From F1-120-MAGs118 sp013360535 (GTDB lineage: Bacteria; Planctomycetota; UBA1135; GCA-002686595), in contig JAPKHC010000022.1 in assembly GCA_026647215.1 (NCBI GenBank), forward strand, positions 1 through 64,000: 64,000 nucleotides of DNA, in the 5' to 3' direction. This document shows positions 26,543-34,652 of the stretch, piece by piece. The first letter of the stretch is position 1. Every line of letters starts with the position of its first letter. Under the pieces are notes generated by a model. It saw only the letters and a list, made by a program, of their open reading frames with translations. It ran no database searches and was not told the origin of the DNA. The position numbers were made by a program, and so were the translations under genes.

Positions 26543-26897
26543 ATGGGTGGACCTGTCAAGCACCCCTGACGGATCACGCTGACAGGTTTGAATTGTGCGG
26601 GGCCGGTCGCCTTCATCAGGCGGCCGGCCCCGATCGCTTGGGAGCGATCGAGGTTGAAGGTGCGGGGACGGCGAGCGCCGGCTCGCTTCGCGGCGTTGCA
26701 GTCTGATATTCGCGGGTTGGGTACCGCAGTTCAGGCGTTCGTAGGAGGGGCTGGCTCAATTTGAGAGCGGGCGTCGGCAGCAAGCTGCCTGCCCAACGGG
26801 CACGATCGAGGGCTCCCCTCCCGGGCTTGTTCACCGGGTCGCCCGCCGTCCTCGCGGGTCTTCTTGGCCTCGTGTTGTGAGAGAGCGTGCTGGCGTT
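26543..26897 (-). ncRNA. Structured non-coding stretch next to IS110 transposase; candidate guide RNA region
   Basis: This stretch of about 355 nt has no convincing gene but several hairpins: CCTGTCA/TGACAGG (26552-26558, 26580-26586), a 13-bp stem at 26599-26631, a perfect 8-bp stem CGATCGCT/AGCGATCG with TGGG loop (26631-26650), and GCGAGC/GCTCGC just after. Known biology: IS110-family elements encode a structured RNA that pairs with donor and target DNA. The position downstream of the transposase fits the IS1111 branch. The 13-bp stem may instead belong to the host protease terminator. RNA identity is inferred. Confidence 0.35.
26599..26631 (+). terminator. Strong hairpin downstream of protease gene
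   Basis: A 13-bp stem (GGGGCCGG.. at 26599-26611 with its complement at 26619-26631, one G-T pair, 7-nt loop) 57 nt after the protease stop. It resembles the hairpin at 28141-28175 on the other side of the IS. No T-run follows. Confidence 0.45.
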
Positions 26898-28022
26898 TCA
26901 GCTCGCGGTCGGCGCCGTGGGCTGCGGCAGCGCCTGGCCGATGGCCCAGACGAAGCCACACAGCTCGCGCGCCACGGCGACGACGGCGACCTGCGAGCGC
27001 TTGCCGCGGTTGACCATCGCCCAGTAACGCTTGTGCAGCCGCTTCTGCGCGTTCCACGCGATGTCGAGGATCGGCTGCGGCAGCCCGTCGCAGCGCCGCA
27101 GCAAGTGCTTGGTCATCGCTGGCCTCAGGCGTGCGTGCCACGCGGCCTCGACCACCTTCCAGCGCCCTGACGGGCAGCCGGCCTTGGTGATGCGGCCGCG
27201 GCGCACGGTGTCGCCGCTGGAATGCTCGCTTGGCACGAGCCCGAGGTAGGACATGAGCTGCGACGCCTTGCGGAAGCGCTTGAGATCGCCGATCTCGGCG
27301 ACGAGCGTCGCGGCGACGATCGTGCTGACACCGCGCAGCGCCTGCAGCGCGCGGAAGGTCGCGGCGCAGGACTGCGTCGCGGGAGCGAGCGTTTCGACGT
27401 GCTCGGTCGCGTCGGCGACGCGCTTTGTCAGGCGCTCGACCTCGCGCACGTAGTCCTCGAGCACGCGCTGCTGGGCCTCGCTGTCCATGCGCTGGCCGCG
27501 GATCCAGAGCACGTGCTTCTGCGTCCAGGTGCTCTTGCCATCGAAGCGGCGACCGTGGCGCAAGAGGAAGGACGAGAGCTGCTGGCGCGCCTTGCGCAGC
27601 GCGAAGACGGCGTCGTCGCGAGCGCGCAGCACGTCGCGCAGCGCCTCGGCATCGCGCTCGGGCGGAGTCACCGGCACGAGCTCGCCGGCGCGCAGGAAAC
27701 GCGCGAGCTTCGCGGCATCTCGCTGGTCGGTCTTGATGCGGTCGCCGCTCGCCTTCGGCGTCTTGGAGGGCGCGACGACGACGCAGGAGTAGCCCGCAGC
27801 GCGCAGGGCGCGCCAGAGCCCGAAGCCGGTGGGCCCGGCCTCGTAGGCGATGTGGACCTGGCCCGGCTCGCCCAAGGGCTTGAGCCGCCTCAGCAGGGTC
27901 GGCACGTCGTGGGCCATCGAGCCCATGTCCTTGACCTCCATGCCGGGCCCGCCGGGCGCCACGGCCATGACGATCGTGTCCTTGTGAACATCCAGACCGA
28001 CGAACTGGGATAGCTTCTGCAT
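26898..28022 (-). CDS. IS110-family transposase (DEDD recombinase)
   Basis: A 374-residue transposase. The N-terminal RuvC-like DEDD domain has FVGLDVHKDTI (first Asp), IAYEAGPTGF (Glu) and KTDQRDAAKLA (Asp pair). The C-terminal Transposase_20-like part has LRGVSTIVAATLVAEIGD, SYLGLVPSEHSSG with the conserved Ser region, and RRGRITKAGCP. Such enzymes integrate through a DEDD/Ser mechanism guided by an element-encoded RNA. I chose the start at 28022 because the conserved domain begins there; a longer frame reads through the leader hairpin. The AAGGAAG ribosome-binding site and the start codon are buried in a long inverted repeat (28023-28108). Confidence 0.93.
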   Translation of the reverse strand: MQKLSQFVGLDVHKDTIVMAVAPGGPGMEVKDMGSMAHDVPTLLRRLKPLGEPGQVHIAYEAGPTGFGLWRALRAAGYSCVVVAPSKTPKASGDRIKTDQRDAAKLARFLRAGELVPVTPPERDAEALRDVLRARDDAVFALRKARQQLSSFLLRHGRRFDGKSTWTQKHVLWIRGQRMDSEAQQRVLEDYVREVERLTKRVADATEHVETLAPATQSCAATFRALQALRGVSTIVAATLVAEIGDLKRFRKASQLMSYLGLVPSEHSSGDTVRRGRITKAGCPSGRWKVVEAAWHARLRPAMTKHLLRRCDGLPQPILDIAWNAQKRLHKRYWAMVNRGKRSQVAVVAVARELCGFVWAIGQALPQPTAPTAS

Positions 28023-28108
28023 GGTGGACCGACTTCCTTGCGGCTCTGCGCCGCTCTTGTTGACCACGGACGCAGCGTAATCCGCGTGTGCAGGAAGCTC
28101 GGTCCACC
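28023..28108 (-). promoter_or_regulatory. Long leader hairpin hiding the transposase start
   Basis: The 19-nt arms 28023-28041 and 28090-28108 are inverted copies apart from one bulged base on each side. On the mRNA the 3' arm holds the AAGGAAG site and ends directly before the ATG. This would block translation from transcripts entering from outside, a common IS safeguard. It may also contribute to end recognition, since GGTGGACC recurs at the left end (26546-26553). Confidence 0.5.
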
Positions 28109-28140
28109 CATCCTGTTTGATCGTCGGACGCTGACACTTC

Positions 28141-28175
28141 GAGGGCCGGCCGCTTTGCGAAAGCGGCCGGCCCTC
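28141..28175 (-). terminator. Perfect 16-bp hairpin after the minus-strand secreted-protein gene
   Basis: GAGGGCCGGCCGCTTT (28141-28156) pairs perfectly with 28160-28175 around a GCG loop, 38 nt downstream of the stop at 28213 in the direction of transcription. The likely terminator of that gene; being symmetrical it may also act on the other strand. Confidence 0.55.
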
Positions 28176-28212
28176 TCTCATCTCACTCCAACTCTGCCTT
28201 CGCCGTGTTGGC

Positions 28213-30084
28213 TTACGGGCAGAACGTGGCGCGCAGGGCGTCGCTCGTGTTCGAGAAGAACGGAGAGGCCGCTGAGTCGCGGTACCAGAACTGGAAGCTC
28301 CAGGCGGAGCCGGCGGTGATCTGGGCCTGCGGCACGGGCGGGTTGGTGAGGTCGAGCGAGTAGGAAGCGCTGCCGGTAGGCGACGTGGGCACGACGGGGA
28401 GGCGCAGGATGCCGCCGCCGACGCAGAGGAAGCCGTTGCGGAAGGGGAGCGCGGCGGTGGCGTTGGGGCCGTAGAAGAAGATGCCGCTCGTGGAGGCGAT
28501 GGCGCCGGAAACTTGCAGGGTGAGCGCGTTCTGGGCGACGGAGACGCTGCCGGAGAAGCCGATCGAGGCGCCGGGGCCGGCGGAGTTGGGAGCGCCGGTG
28601 CAGTAGGTGCTCGCGCCGCAGGGCGGGAGGCCGAGGGAGCCGTCGGAGTTGAGCGACTGGGCGTAGATGTCGCCGGAGGGGTCCGAGCGATTGTCGTCCC
28701 AGGTGGCGCGCATCACGCCGGAGGAGTCGATGCCGACTTCGAGGTCGTCCTTGGAGGCGAGCGCGGGGGCCTGCGAGCTCACGACGACGCCACCGGTCGG
28801 CCACACCAGGTTGCCCGCGCCGTCGAGGCGCTGCGCGAGGACGCGCGCGTCGGGGAGGGGCGTGTTCGGGTTGTCGAACCACGAGCAGATCACGCCGTCG
28901 GCGTAGGGGACGATGCGCTGGAAGGACTCGTTCTTGCTGTCGACCGGCTCGAGCTCGACGCCGTTGTCCGTCCACAGGCGCAGGCCGGTAGTGCCGTCGA
29001 TGCGCTGGGCGCCGACGCCCCACTGGGATTGGCTGGTGTTGCGGCGGTGGAAGCACAGGGCGAGGTCGCCCGAGGGCTGCAGCACGGTGAGCGCGGGCTC
29101 GAGCTTCATCAGGTTCGGCTCGAGCGAGACCGCGACGCCGTTGTGCGGGAAGAGCTCCGCGCCCGAGGCGCTCAACTTCTGCACGAAGCACTGGAACACG
29201 TTGCCGGGCGCGTAATGCCAGGCGAAAGCGGCGCCGCCGGTGCCATCGGGCTCGATCACGGGCCAGTAGGCGATCGGCACGGCCGACGCGTCGAACACGA
29301 CGACCGGAGTGCCCGAATTCCACAGCGCCGTGCCGCTGGAATCGAACTTCTGGGCCTTGATGTGGCGCGGGCTCGAGAAGCTCGCGATGTTGCGCAGGAA
29401 CGAGACGATGTACGAGCCGCCCGGCGCGGCCACGACGTCGGCGAAGCCCGGCCGCTCGTTGGTGAGGCCAGAGATGCCGAAGCCATCCATCGGGAACTGA
29501 GGCGTACCAGCGGCGTCGAGCACCTGCACGCGGATCGATCCGGTGCCGCTCGAGGGCGTTCGGCCCCACGTGAAGACGCTGGAGCCGTTGTCGAGCACGG
29601 CGCAGTTGGGGCTCGCCTCGAACTCGCCGTTCTGCGAGAGCGTGACGCCGTTGGCGCCCCAGGCGAACGTGCCGGACTGCGTGATGCGGTAGGCGTAGAC
29701 GTCGAGGTCGGTGCCCGCGCGAGTGTCGGTGAAGACGAGCACCGCGTCGCCGTTGGCCGCACACTCGAGGTCCCAGTCGACCAGTGACGTCGATTGCGGA
29801 TTCGAAGAGACGAGCAGTCCGTCGGCGGCGAACTGCGGGTTGCCGCTCGCGTCGAGCAGCTGCACGTAGACGCCGTAGGAACCGCTGCGGTTGTCGAACC
29901 AGCCGAGCCACGTGCGGCCGTCGCCCGTCACCGCGAGCTTGGGCACGGCGTGATCGCCGGGCAGGACGCTGACGGGCGTGTTGAGCGCGGGGTTGGAGCT
30001 CCACTGCGCGAAAGCCGCGGGGGCGGCAGGCGCGAGGAGCCACGAGGCGAGCAGGATCGAGCGCGACGAGGTGCGGAGGTTCAT
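28213..30084 (-). CDS. Secreted repeat protein with shared C-terminal Cys domain
   Basis: A protein of about 623 residues. Signal peptide: basic start MNLRTSSRS, a hydrophobic stretch, cleavage near AAFAQ. The body has repeats of the form D-x-R-x-G-x-x-D-x-Y-x-x-x-L, as in bacterial repeat proteins with beta-propeller-like WD/FG-GAP folds. The last 130 residues form the domain shared with the proteins at 12757 and 23523: YCTGAPNSAGP, GIFFYGPN, FRNGFLCV, QFWYRDSA, ending TFCP. I prefer 30084 to 30093 as start because a TAGCAT box overlaps the upstream Met. Function unknown; surface or extracellular location likely. Confidence 0.78.
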   Translation of the reverse strand: MNLRTSSRSILLASWLLAPAAPAAFAQWSSNPALNTPVSVLPGDHAVPKLAVTGDGRTWLGWFDNRSGSYGVYVQLLDASGNPQFAADGLLVSSNPQSTSLVDWDLECAANGDAVLVFTDTRAGTDLDVYAYRITQSGTFAWGANGVTLSQNGEFEASPNCAVLDNGSSVFTWGRTPSSGTGSIRVQVLDAAGTPQFPMDGFGISGLTNERPGFADVVAAPGGSYIVSFLRNIASFSSPRHIKAQKFDSSGTALWNSGTPVVVFDASAVPIAYWPVIEPDGTGGAAFAWHYAPGNVFQCFVQKLSASGAELFPHNGVAVSLEPNLMKLEPALTVLQPSGDLALCFHRRNTSQSQWGVGAQRIDGTTGLRLWTDNGVELEPVDSKNESFQRIVPYADGVICSWFDNPNTPLPDARVLAQRLDGAGNLVWPTGGVVVSSQAPALASKDDLEVGIDSSGVMRATWDDNRSDPSGDIYAQSLNSDGSLGLPPCGASTYCTGAPNSAGPGASIGFSGSVSVAQNALTLQVSGAIASTSGIFFYGPNATAALPFRNGFLCVGGGILRLPVVPTSPTGSASYSLDLTNPPVPQAQITAGSAWSFQFWYRDSAASPFFSNTSDALRATFCP

Positions 30085-30159
30085 GCGCACCATGCTACGA
30101 CCGCGCGCGTCGCCGTGGGGCGCGCGAGCGGAGCTCACCACAAACTTGCGCGGAGCCGA

Positions 30160-31314
30160 CTACTGCAGGATCGGCAGCGCTTGCATCGACTTGATCGCGA
30201 GGCGTTGCGCGACGCGACCGGCGACCTCGCGGAACGAGGCCGCGACCGGCGAGGCGGGCTGCGCGACCGTCACCGGATCACCCGCATCGCCGCCGACGCG
30301 CACGACCGGGTTGAGCGGGATGCGGCCGAGCAGCGGGAAGCCGTGCTTCTTGCAGAGCATGTCTCCGCCGCCGGTGCCGAACAGGTTGAACACGGCCTGG
30401 AAGCGCCCGTCCTCGTTCGTAGTCGCGACCTGCGTCCCGCTGCCGACCTCGAACGTCACTTTCTGGCCCGCGCGCGCGCCCTCGAGGCGCCCGTCGACGA
30501 CGAAGCCCGACATGTTCTCGACGAGGCCGAGGATCTCGACGTTGACCTGCCGGAACATCGCGATCGCCTTGCCGACGTCGAAGGTCGACACGGCCTGAGG
30601 CGTCGTCACGATCACCGCGCCCGAGAGCGGCACGATCTGCGCGAGCGAGAGCTGCGCGTCGCCGGTGCCCGGAGGCATGTCGACGAGCAGGTAGTCGAGC
30701 TGGCCCCACTCGACGTCGCCGAGGAACTGCTCGATCAGCTTGTGCACCATCGGCCCGCGCCAGATGGCGGGCTTCTCGTCGTCGAGCAGGTAGCCGATCG
30801 ACATCGTCTTGATGCCGTGGCGCTCCTTCGGGACGAGCTTGCGCCCGACCTGATCCGGCGCACCCGAGAGGCCCATCATGATCGGCACGTCGGGGCCGTA
30901 GATGTCGCAGTCGAGCAGGCCGACCTTGGCGCCGGTCTGCGCGAGTGCGACCGCGAGGTTGACGGCCACGGTGCTCTTGCCGACGCCGCCCTTGCCCGAC
31001 GAGACGGCGAGGATGTGGCGCACGTCCGGCGCGAGCACTCGCGGCGCGCCACCGGTCTGGCCGCGCACCTCGGCGGTCATCTCGACCTTCACTTCCTTCA
31101 CGCCCGGCAGCGCGCGCAGCAGGCCCTCGGCCTGCGCCTTCATCTGGTCCTTCACCGGACAGGCCGGCGTCGTCAGGTTGATCGTGACCGACACGACGCC
31201 GCCCGTGATCTCGGCCTTCTTCACGAAGCCGAGGCTGACGATGTCCTGATGCAGGTCGGGGTCCTGCACCTTGCGGAGGGCGTCGAGGAGCTGGGCGGAG
31301 GTCGTCTCGGGCAT
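30160..31314 (-). CDS. Mrp/ApbC-type P-loop iron-sulfur carrier, atypical
   Basis: A 384-residue protein with an N-terminal MIP18/DUF59 domain (about 5-80, INLTTPACPVKDQM) and a C-terminal P-loop NTPase with the deviant Walker A SSGKGGVGKST. It also has LLDCDIYGPDVP and LLVDMPPGTGDAQL. Mrp proteins carry Fe-S clusters for transfer to apoproteins. Here the usual CxxC after ENMSGF is missing: ENMSGFVV is followed by a roughly 35-residue insertion with one late Cys (MLCKKHG). Either it holds the cluster differently or it has another task. A TAAACT box (31367 down to 31362) lies upstream, divergent from queC. Confidence 0.85.
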   Translation of the reverse strand: MPETTSAQLLDALRKVQDPDLHQDIVSLGFVKKAEITGGVVSVTINLTTPACPVKDQMKAQAEGLLRALPGVKEVKVEMTAEVRGQTGGAPRVLAPDVRHILAVSSGKGGVGKSTVAVNLAVALAQTGAKVGLLDCDIYGPDVPIMMGLSGAPDQVGRKLVPKERHGIKTMSIGYLLDDEKPAIWRGPMVHKLIEQFLGDVEWGQLDYLLVDMPPGTGDAQLSLAQIVPLSGAVIVTTPQAVSTFDVGKAIAMFRQVNVEILGLVENMSGFVVDGRLEGARAGQKVTFEVGSGTQVATTNEDGRFQAVFNLFGTGGGDMLCKKHGFPLLGRIPLNPVVRVGGDAGDPVTVAQPASPVAASFREVAGRVAQRLAIKSMQALPILQ

Positions 31315-31437
31315 GGCGGATGGGAGCGAAAGGGAGCCGGGGGAATCGTCGAAGGGCGAGGAGTTTAGCGTCGAGCGTGCTTAGGCCGCGTGGGGCGAAT
31401 GGGGAAGAGGCCGGTCGGCTGCTACCCTGCTCGGCCC

Positions 31438-32160
31438 GTGAACGCCCCCGCACCCCGCCCGCGCGCCGTGTGCCTCCTGTCGGGAGGCATGGATTCGGCG
31501 GTGACGCTCGCCGAGGCGCGGGCCGCCGGTTTCGACGCGATCGCGCTGACGGTGCGCTACGGCCAGCGGCACGTGTGCGAGCTGGAGGCGGCGCGGCGGG
31601 TCGCGCAGGCCTTGGGAGCGGTGGAGCACGTCGTGCTCGCGGTCGAACTCGACCAGATCGGCGGCTCGGCGCTGACGGCGGACCTCGCGGTGCCCAAGGA
31701 CCGCGGCGCGGGCGAGATCGGCCACGGCGTGCCCGTGACCTACGTTCCAGCGCGCAACACAGTGTTCCTCTCGCTCGCGCTCGGCCTCGCGGAGGCGCGC
31801 GGTGCTCGCGACCTGTACCTGGGCATCAACTCGGTCGACTACTCGGGGTATCCCGACTGCCGGCCGGAGTTCCTCGCGGCTTTCGAGCGGCTGGCGGAGC
31901 TCGCGACCGCCGCCGGCGCCGAAGAGGGAGCGCGCTTCCGGCTGCACGCGCCGCTCGCGCGCCTCGGCAAGGCGGACATCGTCGCGCGCGGGCGCGAGCT
32001 CGGGCTCGATTTCGGACTCACGCACACCTGTTACGACCCGCTCGAGCGCGGCGGTCGCTGGCTCGCGTGCGGGCGCTGCGATGCGTGCCAGTTGCGGCTC
32101 GCGGGCTTCCGCGCGCTCGGGCTCGAGGATCCGGTCGCGTACGTGGGGCAGGGCGCGTGA
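31438..32160 (+). CDS. queC: 7-cyano-7-deazaguanine (preQ0) synthase
   Basis: A 240-residue enzyme making preQ0 from 7-carboxy-7-deazaguanine, ATP and ammonia, on the path to queuosine. The PP-loop motif is LLSGGMDS, followed by YVPARNTVFLSLALG, NSVDYSGYPDCRPEF, and the C-terminal zinc site formed by CYDPLERGGRWLACGRCDAC. I chose GTG 31438 rather than an upstream ATG at 31390, because the shorter protein fits the family and a TACCCT box (31423-31428) lies just upstream, inside the longer frame. The stop overlaps the next gene by 4 nt. Confidence 0.92.
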   Translation: MNAPAPRPRAVCLLSGGMDSAVTLAEARAAGFDAIALTVRYGQRHVCELEAARRVAQALGAVEHVVLAVELDQIGGSALTADLAVPKDRGAGEIGHGVPVTYVPARNTVFLSLALGLAEARGARDLYLGINSVDYSGYPDCRPEFLAAFERLAELATAAGAEEGARFRLHAPLARLGKADIVARGRELGLDFGLTHTCYDPLERGGRWLACGRCDACQLRLAGFRALGLEDPVAYVGQGA

Positions 32161-33053
32161 AACTCGTCGTAACGGGTGCGTCAGGCTTCATCGGGCGAGC
32201 GGTCGTCGAGACGGCGATGCGGCGCGGGCACAAGGTCGTGGCGCTGTTGCGCTCCGATCGCGTCGCGTTTCCCGCCGAGGTCGAGGTCGTGCACGCGGAC
32301 CTGGCGGAGGCGCACGGCCTCGAGAGCGCCTTCGCGGGCGCCGATGCCGTGGTCCACTGCGCGGCGTCGATGGGCACCGATCCGCGCGAGCAGCAGCGCG
32401 ACACCGTCGTGGCGACGCAGCACCTGCTGGACGCGCTCGCGCGCGCGAACGTGCGGCGGATCGTGCTCGCGAGTTCGCTCGCGGTGTACGACCACCTGCG
32501 CGCGGGCGAGCGGCTCGACGAGACGACGCCGCTGGAGAGCGACACGGACGCGCGTGGGGCGTACATCGTGGCCAAGCTCGAGCAGGAGCGGCTCGTGCGC
32601 GAGTCCGGGCTCGACGCGCGCATCCTGCGGCCGGGCATCGTGTGGGGGCCGGGGCGCGGCTGGTTCTATCACCTCGGCGCGACCGTCGGTCGACGCCTGT
32701 GGATCGCGCTCGCGGGCGCGGCGAAGTTGCCGCTCGTGCACGTCGAGAGTTGCGCGGAGGCGTTCGTGCTCGCGGCGGAGGTGGAACGCGGTGGATTCAC
32801 GCTCAACGTGATCGACGACGGCGCTCCGACGCGCACGGAGTACCTGCGGCGGCTCGCGAGCACGACCGAGCCCGTTCCGATCGTGCTTTCGGTGCCTTGG
32901 GGGCTGCTCAAGCTGCTCGCGAGCAGCGCGAATCTCTTCGGCGTGCGCGCGGGAACGCTGCATCCGGCGCGGCTCGCCGCACGTTGCCGACCGCTCGAGT
33001 ACTCGAACGAAGCCGCGCGCCGCACGCTCGGCTGGAAGCCGCGCTCGTTCTGA
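32157..33053 (+). CDS. NAD(P)-dependent epimerase/dehydratase (extended SDR)
   Basis: A 298-residue SDR. The nucleotide-binding motif LVVTGASGFIG starts at residue 3, VVHCAASMG follows, and the catalytic pair is AYIVAKLEQE (Tyr-x3-Lys) with the SSLAVY serine region before it. GTG 32157 overlaps the queC stop, so the two are translationally coupled. Substrate unknown: nucleotide sugar or a steroid/flavonol-like ketone. No link to queuosine chemistry is known to me. Confidence 0.85.
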   Translation: MKLVVTGASGFIGRAVVETAMRRGHKVVALLRSDRVAFPAEVEVVHADLAEAHGLESAFAGADAVVHCAASMGTDPREQQRDTVVATQHLLDALARANVRRIVLASSLAVYDHLRAGERLDETTPLESDTDARGAYIVAKLEQERLVRESGLDARILRPGIVWGPGRGWFYHLGATVGRRLWIALAGAAKLPLVHVESCAEAFVLAAEVERGGFTLNVIDDGAPTRTEYLRRLASTTEPVPIVLSVPWGLLKLLASSANLFGVRAGTLHPARLAARCRPLEYSNEAARRTLGWKPRSF

Positions 33054-33056
33054 GCT

Positions 33057-34652
33057 TCAGGCGCCGAGCGCCTGCGCCGCGTGGTTCGCCGCGCGTGCCG
33101 AGAGCGCCATGATCGTGAGGCCGGGATTCTGGAACGGCGAAGTGGGGAACGCCGCGGAGTCGGTGACGAGCACGTTTGGCGCGTCCCACAGCCGGTTGTG
33201 CGCGTCGAGCACGGAATCCTTCGGATTCGTGCCCATCGGAGCGCCACCGGCCTCGTGGATCGCGGAGCCGGGAAGCAGCGCGCCGTCCTTGGTGTAGACC
33301 ATCCGCCGCGTCACGTCGTGCACGACCCGCGCGAGGAAACTCTCGCGCCGCAGGTGGTCGACCTCGAGGCCGCAGGTGCTCGCGAGCTCGAGCAGCGTCG
33401 CCTGCATGTCCTTCACCATCGCCGACTCGTTCGCGCCGTGCACGCAGCGCACGCGCGCGACGGGAATGCCCCACTTGTCCTTCACGTTCGCGTCGAGCGT
33501 GACGCGGTTGTCGAGCTCGGGCAGCATCTCGCCGACCGCCATGAAGAACCAGCCGGGTTCGATGCGGCCGACGGAGCCGAGGATCGAGTAGCCACGCTTG
33601 AACGGCGCGTCCTGCTTGCCGTTGGCGTTGCGGAAGCTCGGCAGGTAAAGCCCCGATTGCGAGCCGAAATCGTAGGGGTCCGTGCGCGGCGCACCTTCGA
33701 CGGGCGCCGGGCCGGCGTTGAAGACCATCACGTGGTCGGTGAGCGCGCGCCCGAGCAGACCCGAGGAGTTGCCGAGGCCCGCGGGATGCTCCTTCGACTT
33801 CGAGTTCAGCAGGATGCGCAGCGTTTCGATCGTCGAGGCCGCGAGCACGACGAGCTGCGCCCGCGCCTCGTGGCGCTCGCGCTTCTCGCCGTCGAAGAAC
33901 TCGACGCCGTTCGCCTTGCCTTGGGCGTCGACGAGCACGCGCGCGACGACCGAGTGGCTGCGCAACGTGAGCTTGCCGGTCGCGAGCGCGGCGGCGACGG
34001 GCAACGTGCGGCGGTCGGTCGTGTGGCGCACGATGCGGCACGTCGTCGCGGGGCGCTCGCGCCACGCGCCAGAGAGCGTGTCGAGGATGCGGCGCTCGAT
34101 CTGCGTCAGCGGCAGCGGCTGGTCGTACACGCCGTCGGGAATGCTCGGAATTCCCGCTGCACTTCCGTGCACGCCGAGGAAACGCTCGACCTTCTCGTAC
34201 CACGGCACGAGATCCGCGTAGTGGATCGGCCAGCCGCCGCTCGCTTCGTCCTGCGGGTGCAGCTCGCTGTCGCCGATGCGCAACGCGTTGCGGCCCCACA
34301 GGTGCATGCGGCCGCCGAGCTGGCGCCCGCGGTACCAGTTGAACGGCGCGCCGCGTTCGGTCGTGTACGGGTTCTCGCGGTCGTTGACGAACAAATGCCG
34401 CGTCATGCGGCTGAAGGACATGCAGCGTGCTTGCATGCCTTGCCCGTCGAGAAAGGCCTTGCCGCGCGTCCAGATCTGCAGCTTCGACGTGTCCTTCGCG
34501 GGCGGCGGCGGGAAGTCGCGCGCGGGGTCGAGCGTGCGACCGGCCTCGAGCAGCAACGTGCGCAGGCCACGCTCGCTCAATTCCTTCGCGGCCCAGCCTC
34601 CGGCGGCTCCGGAACCGACGACGATCGCGTCGAACTCGAGCGTCTCGCTCAT
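33057..34652 (-). CDS. GMC-family FAD oxidoreductase
   Basis: A 531-residue flavin oxidoreductase. FAD motif DAIVVGSGAAGGWAAKELSE near the start; QLGGRMHLWGRNALR is the second FAD-contact region; the C-terminal active-site region reads EAGGAPMGTNP, then NVLVTDSAAFPTSP and NPGLTIMALSARAA. Similar enzymes oxidise sugars or alcohols. Its ATG overlaps the stop of the glycosyltransferase (34649-34652), and that gene overlaps the Gfo/Idh gene, so three genes form one coupled unit. A role in oxidising a sugar residue is plausible but unproven. Confidence 0.88.
   Translation of the reverse strand: MSETLEFDAIVVGSGAAGGWAAKELSERGLRTLLLEAGRTLDPARDFPPPPAKDTSKLQIWTRGKAFLDGQGMQARCMSFSRMTRHLFVNDRENPYTTERGAPFNWYRGRQLGGRMHLWGRNALRIGDSELHPQDEASGGWPIHYADLVPWYEKVERFLGVHGSAAGIPSIPDGVYDQPLPLTQIERRILDTLSGAWRERPATTCRIVRHTTDRRTLPVAAALATGKLTLRSHSVVARVLVDAQGKANGVEFFDGEKRERHEARAQLVVLAASTIETLRILLNSKSKEHPAGLGNSSGLLGRALTDHVMVFNAGPAPVEGAPRTDPYDFGSQSGLYLPSFRNANGKQDAPFKRGYSILGSVGRIEPGWFFMAVGEMLPELDNRVTLDANVKDKWGIPVARVRCVHGANESAMVKDMQATLLELASTCGLEVDHLRRESFLARVVHDVTRRMVYTKDGALLPGSAIHEAGGAPMGTNPKDSVLDAHNRLWDAPNVLVTDSAAFPTSPFQNPGLTIMALSARAANHAAQALGA

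Larger units (their letters stand above)
26543..28111 (-). mobile_element. IS110-family insertion sequence, probably IS1111-like
   Basis: The element has one transposase gene (26898-28022, minus) bounded by an 11-bp inverted repeat: ATGGGTGGACC at 26543-26553 and GGTCCACCCAT at 28101-28111. Non-coding DNA is longer downstream of the transposase (about 350 nt) than upstream (about 90 nt), and short subterminal inverted repeats are present. Both features are known for the IS1111 branch, where the guide (bridge/seek) RNA lies downstream. The exact ends are uncertain because I cannot see an empty site. It lies between the 3' ends of two convergent secreted-protein genes. Confidence 0.6.
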
